A stretch of DNA of 64,000 bases from Corynebacterium simulans (GTDB taxonomy: Bacteria; Actinomycetota; Actinomycetes; Mycobacteriales; Mycobacteriaceae), in the NCBI RefSeq assembly GCF_001586215.1, contig NZ_CP014634.1, positions 806,001-870,000 on the forward strand, read 5' to 3'. Positions 45,203 to 53,449 of this stretch are shown here, in pieces. The notes beneath the pieces are model-generated. The model did not search any database, was not told where the DNA came from, and saw only the letters and a list, made by a program, of their open reading frames with translations. Each line of letters starts with the position of its first letter. The stretch's first letter is position 1. Position numbers and translations under genes: made by a program.

Positions 45203-45507
45203 GAAAGGCCCTCCTTAAGGTCATGAAAGGTGATGACGCGCCGGCACAAGTTGTGCCAACGCCACCTATACAATGACCGAAAACAGAGAGCCCTACCATC
45301 TATCCGGAAAACCCCGACCAACTACGCGGATTGCCCCTACCAACTACGCCGAAACGGCACCCAGCACCAACGAGCTTTCCGCGTTCCATTCCGTCAACCC
45401 GACCACCTCCGCCAAGGCACTTACCGTCCTCTTCGCGGAAGGCCTGCTAGAAAAGCGGGGTCAAGTCCGCGGAAGTGGTGTATCTGTGCTTTCTGAATCG
45501 AGGACAG

Positions 45508-45575
45508 TGTCAGGGGTGGTGCTAGGGTCCGGTCCGGGGTTGATGTCGGTTCATTAGGCTGCCTCTTTGATGGTT
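45508..45575 (-). mobile_element. Remnant end of a second insertion sequence
   Basis: Directly behind the gntR 3' part comes GGACAGTGTCAGGGGTGGTG, looking like an IS terminus. On the minus strand a short frame upstream of it ends ...QTIKEAA-stop, plausibly a transposase C-terminus. The IS-like sequence stops near 45575, where RamB-like coding sequence begins. The family is not certain (IS256-like is a guess). Confidence 0.45.
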
Positions 45576-45961
45576 TGGTCTTCGCCCGCTCGGGTGGTTC
45601 TTGCCCGCTGTGGGTAGTCCACCGCGCCTTTGAAACGCCCAACCGCATCACCCGCCAGGTAGCCGCCATGCCGGATGGCCATTCCTACCTGTGGATAGGT
45701 CGCTTTGTGCAAGGAACCGCAAAATCTTGGGGAACCCCTCGCAAGGAATTCGCCGTGGGCTTAGGCTGCGATATCTCTGAGGCCGACCGCATTGTCTACG
45801 CCGATGCTCTTAATCTAGACTTATCCGCCGCCACCCCTATCGGCCCTGGTTGTACCGCTTGCCCGCGCGAACATTGTCCCCAGCGTGCCCTTCCACAAGC
45901 AGATCGTCCCATCCAGGTTTCACTCAATCGCACCGCCGAGCATTCCTACTCCACCTTTTAA
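45576..45961 (+). pseudogene. 3' fragment of a RamB/PrpR-like regulator
   Basis: The reading frame SGGSCPLWVVHRAF, RQVAAMPDGHSYLWIGRFV, EFAVGLGCDISEADRIVY and PIGPGCTACPREHCPQRALP is the C-terminal half of short-chain fatty acid regulators with DUF2083 (RamB, PrpR). The conserved cysteines CTAC and HCPQ are kept. The N-terminal HTH and middle part are missing, cut off at the IS remnant. In C. glutamicum a PrpR-type gene lies near accBC, so this is probably the remains of that locus. Confidence 0.8.
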
Positions 45962-45971
45962 CAACGCATGC

Positions 45972-46014
45972 AAAAGCGCCCACCCTAGGCTGGTTGCTAA
46001 AGGCGGGCGCAAAA
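45972..46014. terminator. Bidirectional terminator after lpdA
   Basis: GCGCCCACC and GGCGGGCGC form a nine-pair stem with one mismatch, bordered by AAAA on the left and AAAAG on the right. On the minus strand, in the direction of lpdA, the stem is followed by a T-run. Confidence 0.75.
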
Positions 46015-46029
46015 GAAAGGAAAGATCGC

Positions 46030-47478
46030 TTACTCCAGGTCATCGTGAGCCACGAGACGGCGTGCCGCCTCAGTGATGGTGCCGGACAGCGACGGGTAGA
46101 CCGCGAAGGAATCAGCCAGCTGGTTAACGGTCAGCTGGTTGGTCACTGCCACAGCAATTGGCAGGATGAGCTCGGAAGCGGTCGGTGCAACGACGACGCC
46201 GCCGATAACGCGGCCGGAGGTAGCACGGCAGAACAGCTTCACAAAGCCGTGGTTCAGCGAGCGCATCTTCGCGCGCGGGTTGGTGTTCAGCGGCATCGTA
46301 ATGGTGCGCGCGGAAACCTCGCCGGCCTCGATTTCTGCCTGGGTGAAGCCCACGGCTGCGATCTCCGGGCGCGTGAAGACGGCCGTGGCGACAGTCTTCA
46401 AACGCAACGGCGAAACGCCTTCACCAAGTGCGTGGTACATCGCGATGCGACCCTGCATAGCGGCCACGGAAGCCAGCGGGAACAGGTCGGAGCAGTCACC
46501 GGCTGCGTAGATGCCCGCGACGTTGGTGCGAGAAACGCGGTCGACCTTGATGTGGCCCGACTTCTGAGTAGCCACACCAACGTGCTCAAGGCCAAGTTCC
46601 TGGGTATTCGGGATGGAGCCGATGGACATGATGACGTGTGAGCCATGAATCTCGCGGCCGTCCTGCGTCTTGACCACAACATTGCCGTCTTCGGTACGAG
46701 TAACGGTCTCAACGCGGCAGTTCTTCTCCAACTCCACACCGCGCTCAGCCAGAACGGTCTCGAGGACGTCGGCTGCGTCGGCGTCATCATGCGGCAGAAT
46801 ACGGTCACGGGAAGCCACCATGGTTACCTTGACACCCATCTCTGCAAAAGCAGAAACGAACTCCGCACCGGTCACACCAGAACCGACCACGATGAGGTGC
46901 TCCGGATCTTCCTTCAAGTCATAGACCTGCTGCCAGGTCAGGATGCGCTCGCCGTCTGGCTGCGCGCCCGGCAGGATGCGCGGGGTGGCACCGGTAGCCA
47001 CGAGCACGAGGTCTGCCTCGAGGGTTTCAGTTTCGCCTTCGCGCTTGACGACGTCGACCTTGTGCGCCGCGCCCTGCACACCATGCTGATCCTCGCTGAA
47101 GCTCGCGCGGCCGTCAATAACGTTGACGCCGATCTTCTCCAGGCCTGCACGAACGTCTGCCGACTGCTTGCCGGCCAGCGCCTGCACGCGTTCGTTCAGG
47201 GCCTGCAGCTTCAGCTGCATTGAGCCGAGCTGCTCGTTGAGCCCCATGGCTTCAGCGCGACGAAAGTCGGTGCGCAGGTTTGCACCAGCAATGAAGGACT
47301 TGGAAGGAACGCAGTCCAGCAAGACGGAAGAACCGCCGGGGCCCTGCTCTTCAACCAGGGTAATCTGTGCGCCGTACTTGGCTCCGGCAATGGCCGCCTC
47401 GTAGCCTGCTGGGCCGCCACCGATGATAACGATGCGCGGGGCATCCTCGATTGCAGCGTCTAGCGTTTCCTTCGTCAC
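46030..47478 (-). CDS. lpdA: LpdA-type NAD(P)H quinone reductase / flavoprotein
   Basis: 482 residues. FAD site IVIIGGGPAGYEAAIAGAKYG, NAD site LIVVGSGVTGAEFVSAFAEMG and the GIYAAGDCSDLFPLASVAAMQGR segment identify the pyridine nucleotide disulfide oxidoreductase family. The redox pair is incomplete: GGSSVLLDCVPSK has one Cys where lipoamide dehydrogenase has CxxxxC. The C-terminal His-Glu dyad is absent (ARRLVAHDDLE). This fits the LpdA/quinone reductase group (Rv3303c-like) rather than true Lpd. It neighbours pyc in C. glutamicum as well. Confidence 0.88.
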   Translation of the reverse strand: MTKETLDAAIEDAPRIVIIGGGPAGYEAAIAGAKYGAQITLVEEQGPGGSSVLLDCVPSKSFIAGANLRTDFRRAEAMGLNEQLGSMQLKLQALNERVQALAGKQSADVRAGLEKIGVNVIDGRASFSEDQHGVQGAAHKVDVVKREGETETLEADLVLVATGATPRILPGAQPDGERILTWQQVYDLKEDPEHLIVVGSGVTGAEFVSAFAEMGVKVTMVASRDRILPHDDADAADVLETVLAERGVELEKNCRVETVTRTEDGNVVVKTQDGREIHGSHVIMSIGSIPNTQELGLEHVGVATQKSGHIKVDRVSRTNVAGIYAAGDCSDLFPLASVAAMQGRIAMYHALGEGVSPLRLKTVATAVFTRPEIAAVGFTQAEIEAGEVSARTITMPLNTNPRAKMRSLNHGFVKLFCRATSGRVIGGVVVAPTASELILPIAVAVTNQLTVNQLADSFAVYPSLSGTITEAARRLVAHDDLE

Positions 47479-47503
47479 TGTCTAATGCTCCTTTATAGAG
47501 TGT

Positions 47504-47522
47504 TTAAGGACCTAATCCTTAA
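47504..47522. promoter_or_regulatory. 19-bp palindrome in the lpdA leader
   Basis: TTAAGGA-CCTAA-TCCTTAA has perfect 7-bp arms and lies 26 bases before the lpdA start. It may be an operator or a terminator-like stem for the upstream amidohydrolase gene. Confidence 0.45.
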
Positions 47523-47543
47523 GACAGTGTAATGGTTGCTCCC

Positions 47544-48725
47544 CTATTCCTGCACCTTGGTAAATTGCTCCACCACGGAGCCGAAAAGTTTCACGCCTAC
47601 ACCGATGCAGCGCTCGTCGACATTGAGATCCCCCATGTGTAGATCGTGCTGCTCGCCCTCGCCAGACCAGCAGCCCAAACGCGCCATGGAGCCCGGCACA
47701 TGTTCTAAGTACCAAGAGAAGTCCTCGCCGCCGGAGGATTGCGGGGCCTGGACGACGGCCTGCGGGTCGATGGCCTGCGCGGCGGAGGCCAACAGTGCGG
47801 TAGAGACGTCGTCGTTAAGCACGGGCGGAACGCCGCGGTGATACGTGAGCTCGTGTTCCACCCCAACCGGCGCCAATACCTGCTCCACGAGCTCCGAAAA
47901 TAGCGCTTGCATGCCGCGCCAGATACCGATGTCCGCGGTGCGCATGGTGCCCGTTAGCGTGCCGGACTCCGGCATTGCGTTCGGCGCATAGCCGGAATTG
48001 ACCTGTCCGAAGACCAAGACCGTTCCCGTCCGCGGATCCACCCGGCGCGACAGCAGGGCCGGCAGCTCCGTGATGACCTTGCCCAAAGCGTAGACGACGT
48101 CTGCAGAAAGGTGCGGGCGGGAGGTATGGCCTCCCGGGCCTTTGATCTCGAGCTCGACGACGTCGGTTGCAGAGGTAATCGCCCCAGCGCGCACGCCAAT
48201 TCGGCCTACGCGCAGCTTCGGCTCCACGTGTACCGCGAAGATGGAGTTAACCCCTTCAAGAGCGCCCCATTCGATCACATCTGTGGCGCCGCCGACCCAT
48301 ACTTCCTCCGCTGGCTGGAAGATAACGCGTACACCCAACGGCAAGGAATGCGCGCGCTCGAAATCCGCCAGAGCGCACGCAAGCCCCAAAGCGATGGTGG
48401 TGTGCACGTCGTGGCCGCAGGCGTGCATGGCGCCGGGGTTTTCGGAGGTGTATTCCAACCCCGTGACCTCGGTAACCGGAAGCGCATCGATGTCGGCGCG
48501 AAAGGCCAAACGGCCCTGCTCGGTATCAGGGCCGATATCAACCATCAGGCCAGTCTGCGGGAAACGCTGCGGATTTAACCCATACTCTTCGAGCCTACGG
48601 GCGATGAAGTTGGTGGTCTCAACTTCATTATTGGACGTTTCCGGGTGCCGATGAATATGGCGGCGCCATGCAATTACTTCCGCGCGATGATTGTCGAACC
48701 ACTCATTCACGAATGTGGAAATCAC
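47544..48725 (-). CDS. M20-family amidohydrolase (hippurate hydrolase/IAA-amino acid hydrolase type)
   Basis: 393 residues from GTG 48725 behind GGGAGG. Metal-site motifs are present: MHACGHDVHTTIALG, IFQPAEEVWVGGATDVI (catalytic/metal Glu pair), FAVHVEP, and the C-terminal SSGGEDFSWYLEHVPG. It hydrolyses an N-acyl amino acid or related amide in the cytosol. The exact substrate cannot be read from sequence. The gene order lpdA-amidohydrolase-XRE-upp is all on the minus strand. Confidence 0.88.
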   Translation of the reverse strand: MISTFVNEWFDNHRAEVIAWRRHIHRHPETSNNEVETTNFIARRLEEYGLNPQRFPQTGLMVDIGPDTEQGRLAFRADIDALPVTEVTGLEYTSENPGAMHACGHDVHTTIALGLACALADFERAHSLPLGVRVIFQPAEEVWVGGATDVIEWGALEGVNSIFAVHVEPKLRVGRIGVRAGAITSATDVVELEIKGPGGHTSRPHLSADVVYALGKVITELPALLSRRVDPRTGTVLVFGQVNSGYAPNAMPESGTLTGTMRTADIGIWRGMQALFSELVEQVLAPVGVEHELTYHRGVPPVLNDDVSTALLASAAQAIDPQAVVQAPQSSGGEDFSWYLEHVPGSMARLGCWSGEGEQHDLHMGDLNVDERCIGVGVKLFGSVVEQFTKVQE

Positions 48726-48838
48726 TCGGCACCTCCCAAAATTTTTCTACTGACCTCAAAGTCTACAACTAGACAAAGCGGTTCAGGTAGTCACGCAGCT
48801 CAGCGTCGGAATATACCAAGTGGTGCAGTTTTTCTTCT

Positions 48839-49162
48839 TTAAAATTCTGCGGCCGCTGCGAAGCGACGCCGGTCGATATACTCGGGCGCAAACGGGGTGA
48901 CTTCGTCAAGCATGTGCTCCGCATCGGGCAGCAACGCAGAGGGTGGCACCTCTAGCGCGAATGCCAACTTAAACATCGTTGAAAGCTGCGGATCCGCACG
49001 CAGCGGCAGTGCCTTATCCGTACGCTCCAAGTTTGAGATTTGGCTGCGCGAGACCCCCGAGATTTCCGCCAAAGCCTGTTGGGACATGCGACGCCGTGCA
49101 CGAATCCCCCGTAGCCGCGCCGCAAAGTCATGCCCTACTAACGCCCACGTTTTGTTGGCCAC
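48839..49162 (-). CDS. XRE-family HTH regulator
   Basis: 107 residues. The helix-turn-helix is clear: FAARLRGIRARRRMSQQALAEISGVSRSQISNLERTD. A short C-terminal segment (MFKLAFALEVPPSALLPD, then EVTPFAPEYIDRRRFAA) follows. It probably regulates adjacent genes; the target is unknown. Confidence 0.85.
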   Translation of the reverse strand: MANKTWALVGHDFAARLRGIRARRRMSQQALAEISGVSRSQISNLERTDKALPLRADPQLSTMFKLAFALEVPPSALLPDAEHMLDEVTPFAPEYIDRRRFAAAAEF

Positions 49163-49213
49163 GAATCTTTCCTTTCCCCCATAAGTAGTTCGTGGCCGCT
49201 AGCCTAGCGCAGA

Positions 49214-49849
49214 TTAGAAATCGATGTTGCGCGGGCCGTAGAGGCGGTCACCGGCGTCGCCCAAACCAGGAACGATGTAGGCTTCTTCATTCAGGTGCGG
49301 GTCAATCGCGGCGGTAACCAGACGCACAGGCAGGCCAGAATTGGCCAGCGCATCGACGCCTTCCTGCGCGGAAACCATGCAGATTGCGGTGATGTCGGTG
49401 GCTCCGCGGTCTGCCAGCAGCTTTAGGGAATACAACAAGGAACCGCCGGTGGCCAGCATTGGATCCACCACGAAGACGGTGCGGCCGGAAAGATCCTCTG
49501 GCAGTGCCTCTAGGTAAGGGACCGGCTCGTGGGTCTCTTCGTTGCGGGCCATGCCGATGAAGCCCACCTGCGCATCTGGGATCATGGCGAGAGCTGGGTC
49601 AATCATGCCCAGTCCCGCGCGGATAATCGGAACGATGATTGGCGGGTCGAGCAGGCGGCTGCCTTCGGCTGTTGCCACGGGGGTCTCGCAATCGAAGTGC
49701 TCGACGTCGAGTTCGCGGGCGGCCTCGTAAACAAGCATGGTTCCGAGGTCTTTGAGGGCGGCGCGGAATGCGGAGTTATCACTGCGGGCATCGCGCATGA
49801 TGGTCAGGCGGGAAGCAGCAAGCGGGTGATCTACTACGTGGATGTCCAT
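49214..49849 (-). CDS. upp: Uracil phosphoribosyltransferase
   Basis: 211 residues from ATG 49849 ([15 protein letters not shown]). Makes UMP from uracil and PRPP. Key motifs are [17 protein letters not shown], the PRPP loop [14 protein letters not shown] and the uracil-binding C-terminus [16 protein letters not shown]. The longer upstream frame is antisense to the divergent gene, so it is not used. Confidence 0.96.
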   Translation of the reverse strand: MDIHVVDHPLAASRLTIMRDARSDNSAFRAALKDLGTMLVYEAARELDVEHFDCETPVATAEGSRLLDPPIIVPIIRAGLGMIDPALAMIPDAQVGFIGMARNEETHEPVPYLEALPEDLSGRTVFVVDPMLATGGSLLYSLKLLADRGATDITAICMVSAQEGVDALANSGLPVRLVTAAIDPHLNEEAYIVPGLGDAGDRLYGPRNIDF

Positions 49850-49901
49850 GGTTTCCCACTTTAGAACTTTTGGGAACCGTTTGGGTTTTGGGGCAGTCCA
49901 A

Positions 49902-50186
49902 ATGACCATGACGACTTTCACGATTGATACCGAGCTCACCCGACATCTAGCCCGCGAACTTTTTGCCGCCACGCAAGAGACCACTCCTCCACTTCCGCAT
50001 ATACCTGACGGTTCACTTTCTGCATTTGGTGCTCATCTTTGTGACGCCGTTGCCAACCTCAACTCCCGCACAGAATCTCTGCGCGCGGATATGGAAGAGG
50101 TAGCCGCGGCGTCGGTAGCCATGGCAGAGGAGGCGGACGCCGCTGATTCTGCGGCTGCCGCTCATCTGGGAGGTGTTCTTTCATGA
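49902..50186 (+). CDS. Small helical protein, partner of the NlpC/P60 protein
   Basis: 94 residues from ATG 49902 (49908 is an alternative). A helical protein with an Ala/Glu/Asp-rich coiled C-terminal half ([18 protein letters not shown]). No signal peptide and no WxG motif. Its stop overlaps the next ATG (ATGA), so it is co-translated with the hydrolase. The size and pairing recall ESX/type VII-secreted pairs, but this is an inference. Confidence 0.65.
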   Translation: MTMTTFTIDTELTRHLARELFAATQETTPPLPHIPDGSLSAFGAHLCDAVANLNSRTESLRADMEEVAAASVAMAEEADAADSAAAAHLGGVLS

Positions 50187-51118
50187 TTGAGGCAGCGGTA
50201 AAGCAGATTTCGCAAATGGCTCCTCCTGCGCTACCGGCGGTAGACCTGCCAAAGGTCCCGGATTTAGAGACTGTCCCGGCGCTGGCAGAGATTGCACACG
50301 GTGACCCTTCCAAGCTTCTCGACGCCGCGAATGTCCTTAAAAAAGACCGCACCACCATCGAAAACGCGGTATCCCAGGCGCAACAACTGATTAAAGCTGC
50401 AGGCCGCGACCTCATTGGTATTGGAATCTCGCTGTTGACCAAGGCCGCCCCCGTGGCTTTGGGGATGCTCGTTCCGAACCCGGCAATCAATGCGGCAGCT
50501 CGGGCGCACATACAAGGTTTGATCGCGTCCCATCTGGCACAGGCTTTTGCGCGCTTAAAACAGCTTTTGAGCGAACTGTTGGCGGCGGCGCAGCCGCTAT
50601 TGCCCATTGCCCGGCGCGCGGTGGAAAAGACTGTCAATGGCCGCAGCTCTGAGCCTGCCGAGCCGCATATAGCGCCGGGAAATAGTGAGAAACCAAGCGA
50701 GGTTAAGCCGGTCGCCGGGCTTTCATCTACAGCTGCAGCACAGGCGGCGGGTTCTTCCAGCGCAGGTGCGGGAAGCGAGCAAGGCAAGGCCGCAGTCGCT
50801 GCGGCGATGAGCAAACTCGGTACGCCTTATGTTTGGGGCGGTACGGGTAGCGGCGGCTTCGATTGCTCCGGTCTTACCCAATGGGCGTGGCGCCAGGCGG
50901 GCGTGGAGATTCCGCGAACGGCGGAAGCACAGACCGTGGGCAGGCAGGTCAGCGCAAATGAGCTCCAGCCGGGAGACCTCGTGGTGTGGGACGGGCACGT
51001 CGCGATGTACAAAGGCGGCGGCGAGATGATTGAAGCTGGCAGCCCAGTGGAGACGAGTCCGTTACGCACCAGCAATATGGGTATGGCCTTCAAGGGCTTT
51101 TGGCGGCCCACCGGCTAA
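50183..51118 (+). CDS. NlpC/P60 peptidoglycan hydrolase without signal peptide
   Basis: 311 residues. The first ~160 residues are helical and hydrophobic in places (DLIGIGISLLTKAAPVALGML). A Ser/Ala/Glu linker follows, and then the NlpC/P60 domain with catalytic Cys in GGFDCSGLTQWAW, His in VVWDGHVAMY and GEMIEAGSP. It would cleave D-Glu-mDAP stem peptide bonds. No N-terminal Sec or Tat signal is visible, which is unusual for a wall hydrolase and points to another export route with its small partner. Confidence 0.85.
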   Translation: MIEAAVKQISQMAPPALPAVDLPKVPDLETVPALAEIAHGDPSKLLDAANVLKKDRTTIENAVSQAQQLIKAAGRDLIGIGISLLTKAAPVALGMLVPNPAINAAARAHIQGLIASHLAQAFARLKQLLSELLAAAQPLLPIARRAVEKTVNGRSSEPAEPHIAPGNSEKPSEVKPVAGLSSTAAAQAAGSSSAGAGSEQGKAAVAAAMSKLGTPYVWGGTGSGGFDCSGLTQWAWRQAGVEIPRTAEAQTVGRQVSANELQPGDLVVWDGHVAMYKGGGEMIEAGSPVETSPLRTSNMGMAFKGFWRPTG

Positions 51119-51186
51119 AAGCATCTCGCTGGACTCGGGATATGCGAATACGGCGAATCTAAAGTGTTTGGGTAGACTGTTTGCCC

Positions 51187-52425
51187 ATGAGCACACGCGC
51201 AATTGTTCCAGTCCAGCTCTCCTTGACCGAGGGCGATTTCTACACCCTATGGGCGCCAAAGTGGCGCCAGAATGGCTCTGAGTGGCAGGCATTTTTGGGG
51301 GACGCGGAATCAGTCCTCGTTTTCAACTCCGAAGCAGAGATGCTGTGCTACCTGGAGTCCGGAAAGCACCATGATCTCCTCGACCATCCACAGTGGTCCG
51401 AGTTCGATGCGCGTGCCGAAGACCGCGTCAGCCCAGCAAAGAAGGAAGTCTTCGATCTCATCGGAATGCCGGCGCACCTAGCTGGCCGCCCCAGCCACGA
51501 AAACGTTAGCGCGGTTGCTCGCTGCCTAGAGGTCGCCGAGTCTCTCGCTAACGTAGCCGGCGCCGAGCACACCGTGATTTTCTTCGCCTCCCACTCCATC
51601 CTGCGCAACGTCCCGCGCGGTGCAGACCACTATGCGGGCGAGCAAGGCATGAGCGAATGGTCTGGTGTAGGCCGCGTAATCCTTGCTAACTGGAAGAAAG
51701 TAATCGAGGACCTCGATTCCAACGTCAAGGTAGTAGATTCTTCCGAGTTCGACTCGGCGCAAGTCGCTTCAGCCGAAAAGCGCATCGCAACCGCAACCGC
51801 GGCGGCCGAGAAGGAACGAAAAGAAAAGGCAGAGGCACGCAAAGCTGCGGCGGCGGCAGCGGACCCATATGACAACTCCCCATGGGCTGCGGCGGGCATC
51901 GATCCGGTCAAAATCACCGCAGACATGAAGTCGGTTTATACGCTGCGCACCTACCTAGACGGCAAACCCGTGTTCTTGGGCAAGTGGGGCGAAATCTTCA
52001 CCTTCAACTCCCCGAAGACTCTCGTTCGCTGGATTATGGAAAACGACGAGCATGATCTTGCCCGCGTTTCCACCTGGGAGGAACTCGTCTCCGCGGCCAA
52101 CGCCGGCGAGCTAGAGCTTAGCGTTCACCCGGATAATCAGTACACCTTCAACGGGCTTACCCGCGATATCGAGAAGGGCCCCGAGGCAGTCGACCAAGAC
52201 CAGATGGGCCGCTGCTACGAGGTTTGCGCAGACGCCGCAGACTGGGCTGGCGACGACTCTATTAACTCCTACATGCTCGAAAACCCACGTTTCCAGGATT
52301 ACTTGGGCTACATGCTGGGCTCTACCGAGCACGCAGGCTACGTCCCCTCGAAGCCTTATAACCACCACGCAGAGGCATGGAAGGGCCTAGAGGAAATGCT
52401 CATCAAGCGTTTCTCCCGCTTCTAG
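51187..52425 (+). CDS. Conserved hypothetical protein, 412 aa
   Basis: Soluble protein of two related halves joined by a charged Ala/Lys/Glu helix (EKERKEKAEARKAAAAAADPYD). Both halves contain the pattern F-x-NS-x(2)-x-L-x-W/C followed by a short acidic sequence: VLVFNSEAEMLCYLESGKHHDL and IFTFNSPKTLVRWIMENDEHDL. This indicates an internal duplication. No catalytic motif is seen. ATG 51187 is preceded by TAGACT at nine bases, so the transcript may be nearly leaderless. Confidence 0.75.
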   Translation: MSTRAIVPVQLSLTEGDFYTLWAPKWRQNGSEWQAFLGDAESVLVFNSEAEMLCYLESGKHHDLLDHPQWSEFDARAEDRVSPAKKEVFDLIGMPAHLAGRPSHENVSAVARCLEVAESLANVAGAEHTVIFFASHSILRNVPRGADHYAGEQGMSEWSGVGRVILANWKKVIEDLDSNVKVVDSSEFDSAQVASAEKRIATATAAAEKERKEKAEARKAAAAAADPYDNSPWAAAGIDPVKITADMKSVYTLRTYLDGKPVFLGKWGEIFTFNSPKTLVRWIMENDEHDLARVSTWEELVSAANAGELELSVHPDNQYTFNGLTRDIEKGPEAVDQDQMGRCYEVCADAADWAGDDSINSYMLENPRFQDYLGYMLGSTEHAGYVPSKPYNHHAEAWKGLEEMLIKRFSRF

Positions 52426-52435
52426 CCTCAACGTG

Positions 52436-52469
52436 AAAGGACCCTGCATCGCAAGATGCAGGGTCCTTT
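52436..52469 (+). terminator. Terminator between convergent genes
   Basis: AAAGGACCCTGCATC and GATGCAGGGTCCTTT form a perfect 15-bp stem with a four-base loop (GCAA). A partial copy of the right arm, GATGCAGGGTCTTTT, follows immediately. It serves the 412-residue gene. Confidence 0.92.
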
Positions 52470-52524
52470 ACGATGCAGGGTCTTTTGCTTGTGCTGGCAT
52501 TACTTCGCCGGCTGCTCCGGGGAA

Positions 52525-53409
52525 CTATTCCGAGGCGACGGACTCTTCGGTGTCCGGTCCTGCAAGCTCAGGGTCAGAAAGCTCCTCGTATGCGGGAAGG
52601 ATGACAGTCTCCAGCAAGTGCTGACGCTCCTCCTCAGTGCTAAACGAGTTCTCCAGCGCCTTCACACTCAAATCGAAGAACTCCTCCAACCCGTAGCCAA
52701 AGTGCTCGGTTAAGGCCAGGAACACCTCATTGAGATTGCCCGAACCGGCGGTTACGGCACAGGTAAAGCCCAGCTGCTGTAGCAGCGGCAGCGGATGGTC
52801 GCTGAATTCCGCAAAAGACAGTGGCTCAAAGGTAGCTGCCAGATGGCGATCCCGAATCCAACTCGAGACCGTTCCTGGCTGGATGCCCTCGAGATCGGCG
52901 GAGAAATCATCCGGCAGCTGGGTCGCATGCGCCAAACGAGTGGCACCGGCCTGCACAGCAGCAGCAACCGCCTCGAATTCGAGGCCGCGAACATCAACAA
53001 CGAAAGGCACGAAATTCGCGCGCAGGTCCGCAGCAACTTGCGGATCACTCTCGCCTTCCAGCACAAAACCGACGACCTGCGAGCCCAAACGGGCGCTGGC
53101 GGACTGCGGGGCGTTGGTCAGCAACAAGCGCGCATCAATTCCGGCAACATCAAGGCCGGCTGTCGCTGCTTCGAGCGCAGCTTCCGCACCAAAAGCAAAT
53201 GCCTGTGGGTCGAAACGAATCTCTGCATACACCACGTTCGCCGCGGCCAATTCCTGAACATATTCGCGCATCGCCGCGGTCAAGGCGGCGCTATCTGCGG
53301 GCAAAGATTCCGGCGCGAAAACCGCATCCAATTCGACCTTGGGTAGACGAGCGATAAGCTCCGGCGCGGAATCTTTATTTTCTGGGCTGATTAATGGTGC
53401 GTCATGCAT
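52525..53409 (-). CDS. Adenosine deaminase-like protein lacking metal ligands
   Basis: 294 residues from ATG 53409. The fold of adenosine deaminase is recognisable (LPKVELDAVF, AAANVVYAEIRFDPQAF, VVDVRGLEFE, GATRLAHATQL, VFLALTEHFGYGLEEF). The zinc site is not: PKVELHxHLDG has become PKVELDAVFAPE, the His-Ser-Gly-Glu motif is missing, and LNTDDP is replaced by VTAGSGNL. Only the His of RLAHA is left. It is unlikely to deaminate adenosine by the usual mechanism. It could bind a nucleoside or be a decaying gene, although the frame is intact. Confidence 0.75.
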   Translation of the reverse strand: MHDAPLISPENKDSAPELIARLPKVELDAVFAPESLPADSAALTAAMREYVQELAAANVVYAEIRFDPQAFAFGAEAALEAATAGLDVAGIDARLLLTNAPQSASARLGSQVVGFVLEGESDPQVAADLRANFVPFVVDVRGLEFEAVAAAVQAGATRLAHATQLPDDFSADLEGIQPGTVSSWIRDRHLAATFEPLSFAEFSDHPLPLLQQLGFTCAVTAGSGNLNEVFLALTEHFGYGLEEFFDLSVKALENSFSTEEERQHLLETVILPAYEELSDPELAGPDTEESVASE

Positions 53410-53449
53410 AAGACACATCCTAGGCACTGTGCTTAAGATGTTCCATGCC

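Larger units (their letters stand above)
42696..45359. mobile_element. IS21-family insertion sequence, 2664 bp
   Basis: The left end TGCTGAGAGCGGCTTGTTGG and the inverted right end TGCCGTTTCGGCGTAGTTGG share a ~26-bp imperfect terminal repeat ending GTTGGTAGGGG. Further internal copies of (T)GGTAGGG follow at both ends, as typical of IS21. The element begins TG and ends CA and is flanked by a 5-bp duplication CCCAG (42691-42695 and 45360-45364). It carries istA and istB on the minus strand. Confidence 0.9.
42601..45557 (+). pseudogene. GntR/YtrA-type regulator gene interrupted by an IS21 element
   Basis: The 5' part (42601-42695) reads PIYQQLTGGIRDIIISGELPEGEHAPS, the N-terminal winged-helix start of YtrA-type GntR regulators. 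The 3' part resumes after the element as APSTNELSAF, TTSAKALTVLFAEGLLEKRG. Removing 42696-45359 and one CCCAG copy rejoins the frame exactly at APSTNE. The C-terminus then runs into a second IS remnant and stops at 45557. YtrA regulators usually control adjacent ABC transporters, so the 39.4-42.5 kb exporter may now be derepressed. Confidence 0.85.

Noticed and set aside
46030..47478. Dihydrolipoamide dehydrogenase of the PDH complex
   Set aside because: The CxxxxC redox pair and the C-terminal His-Glu dyad are missing; the LpdA/quinone reductase group fits better.
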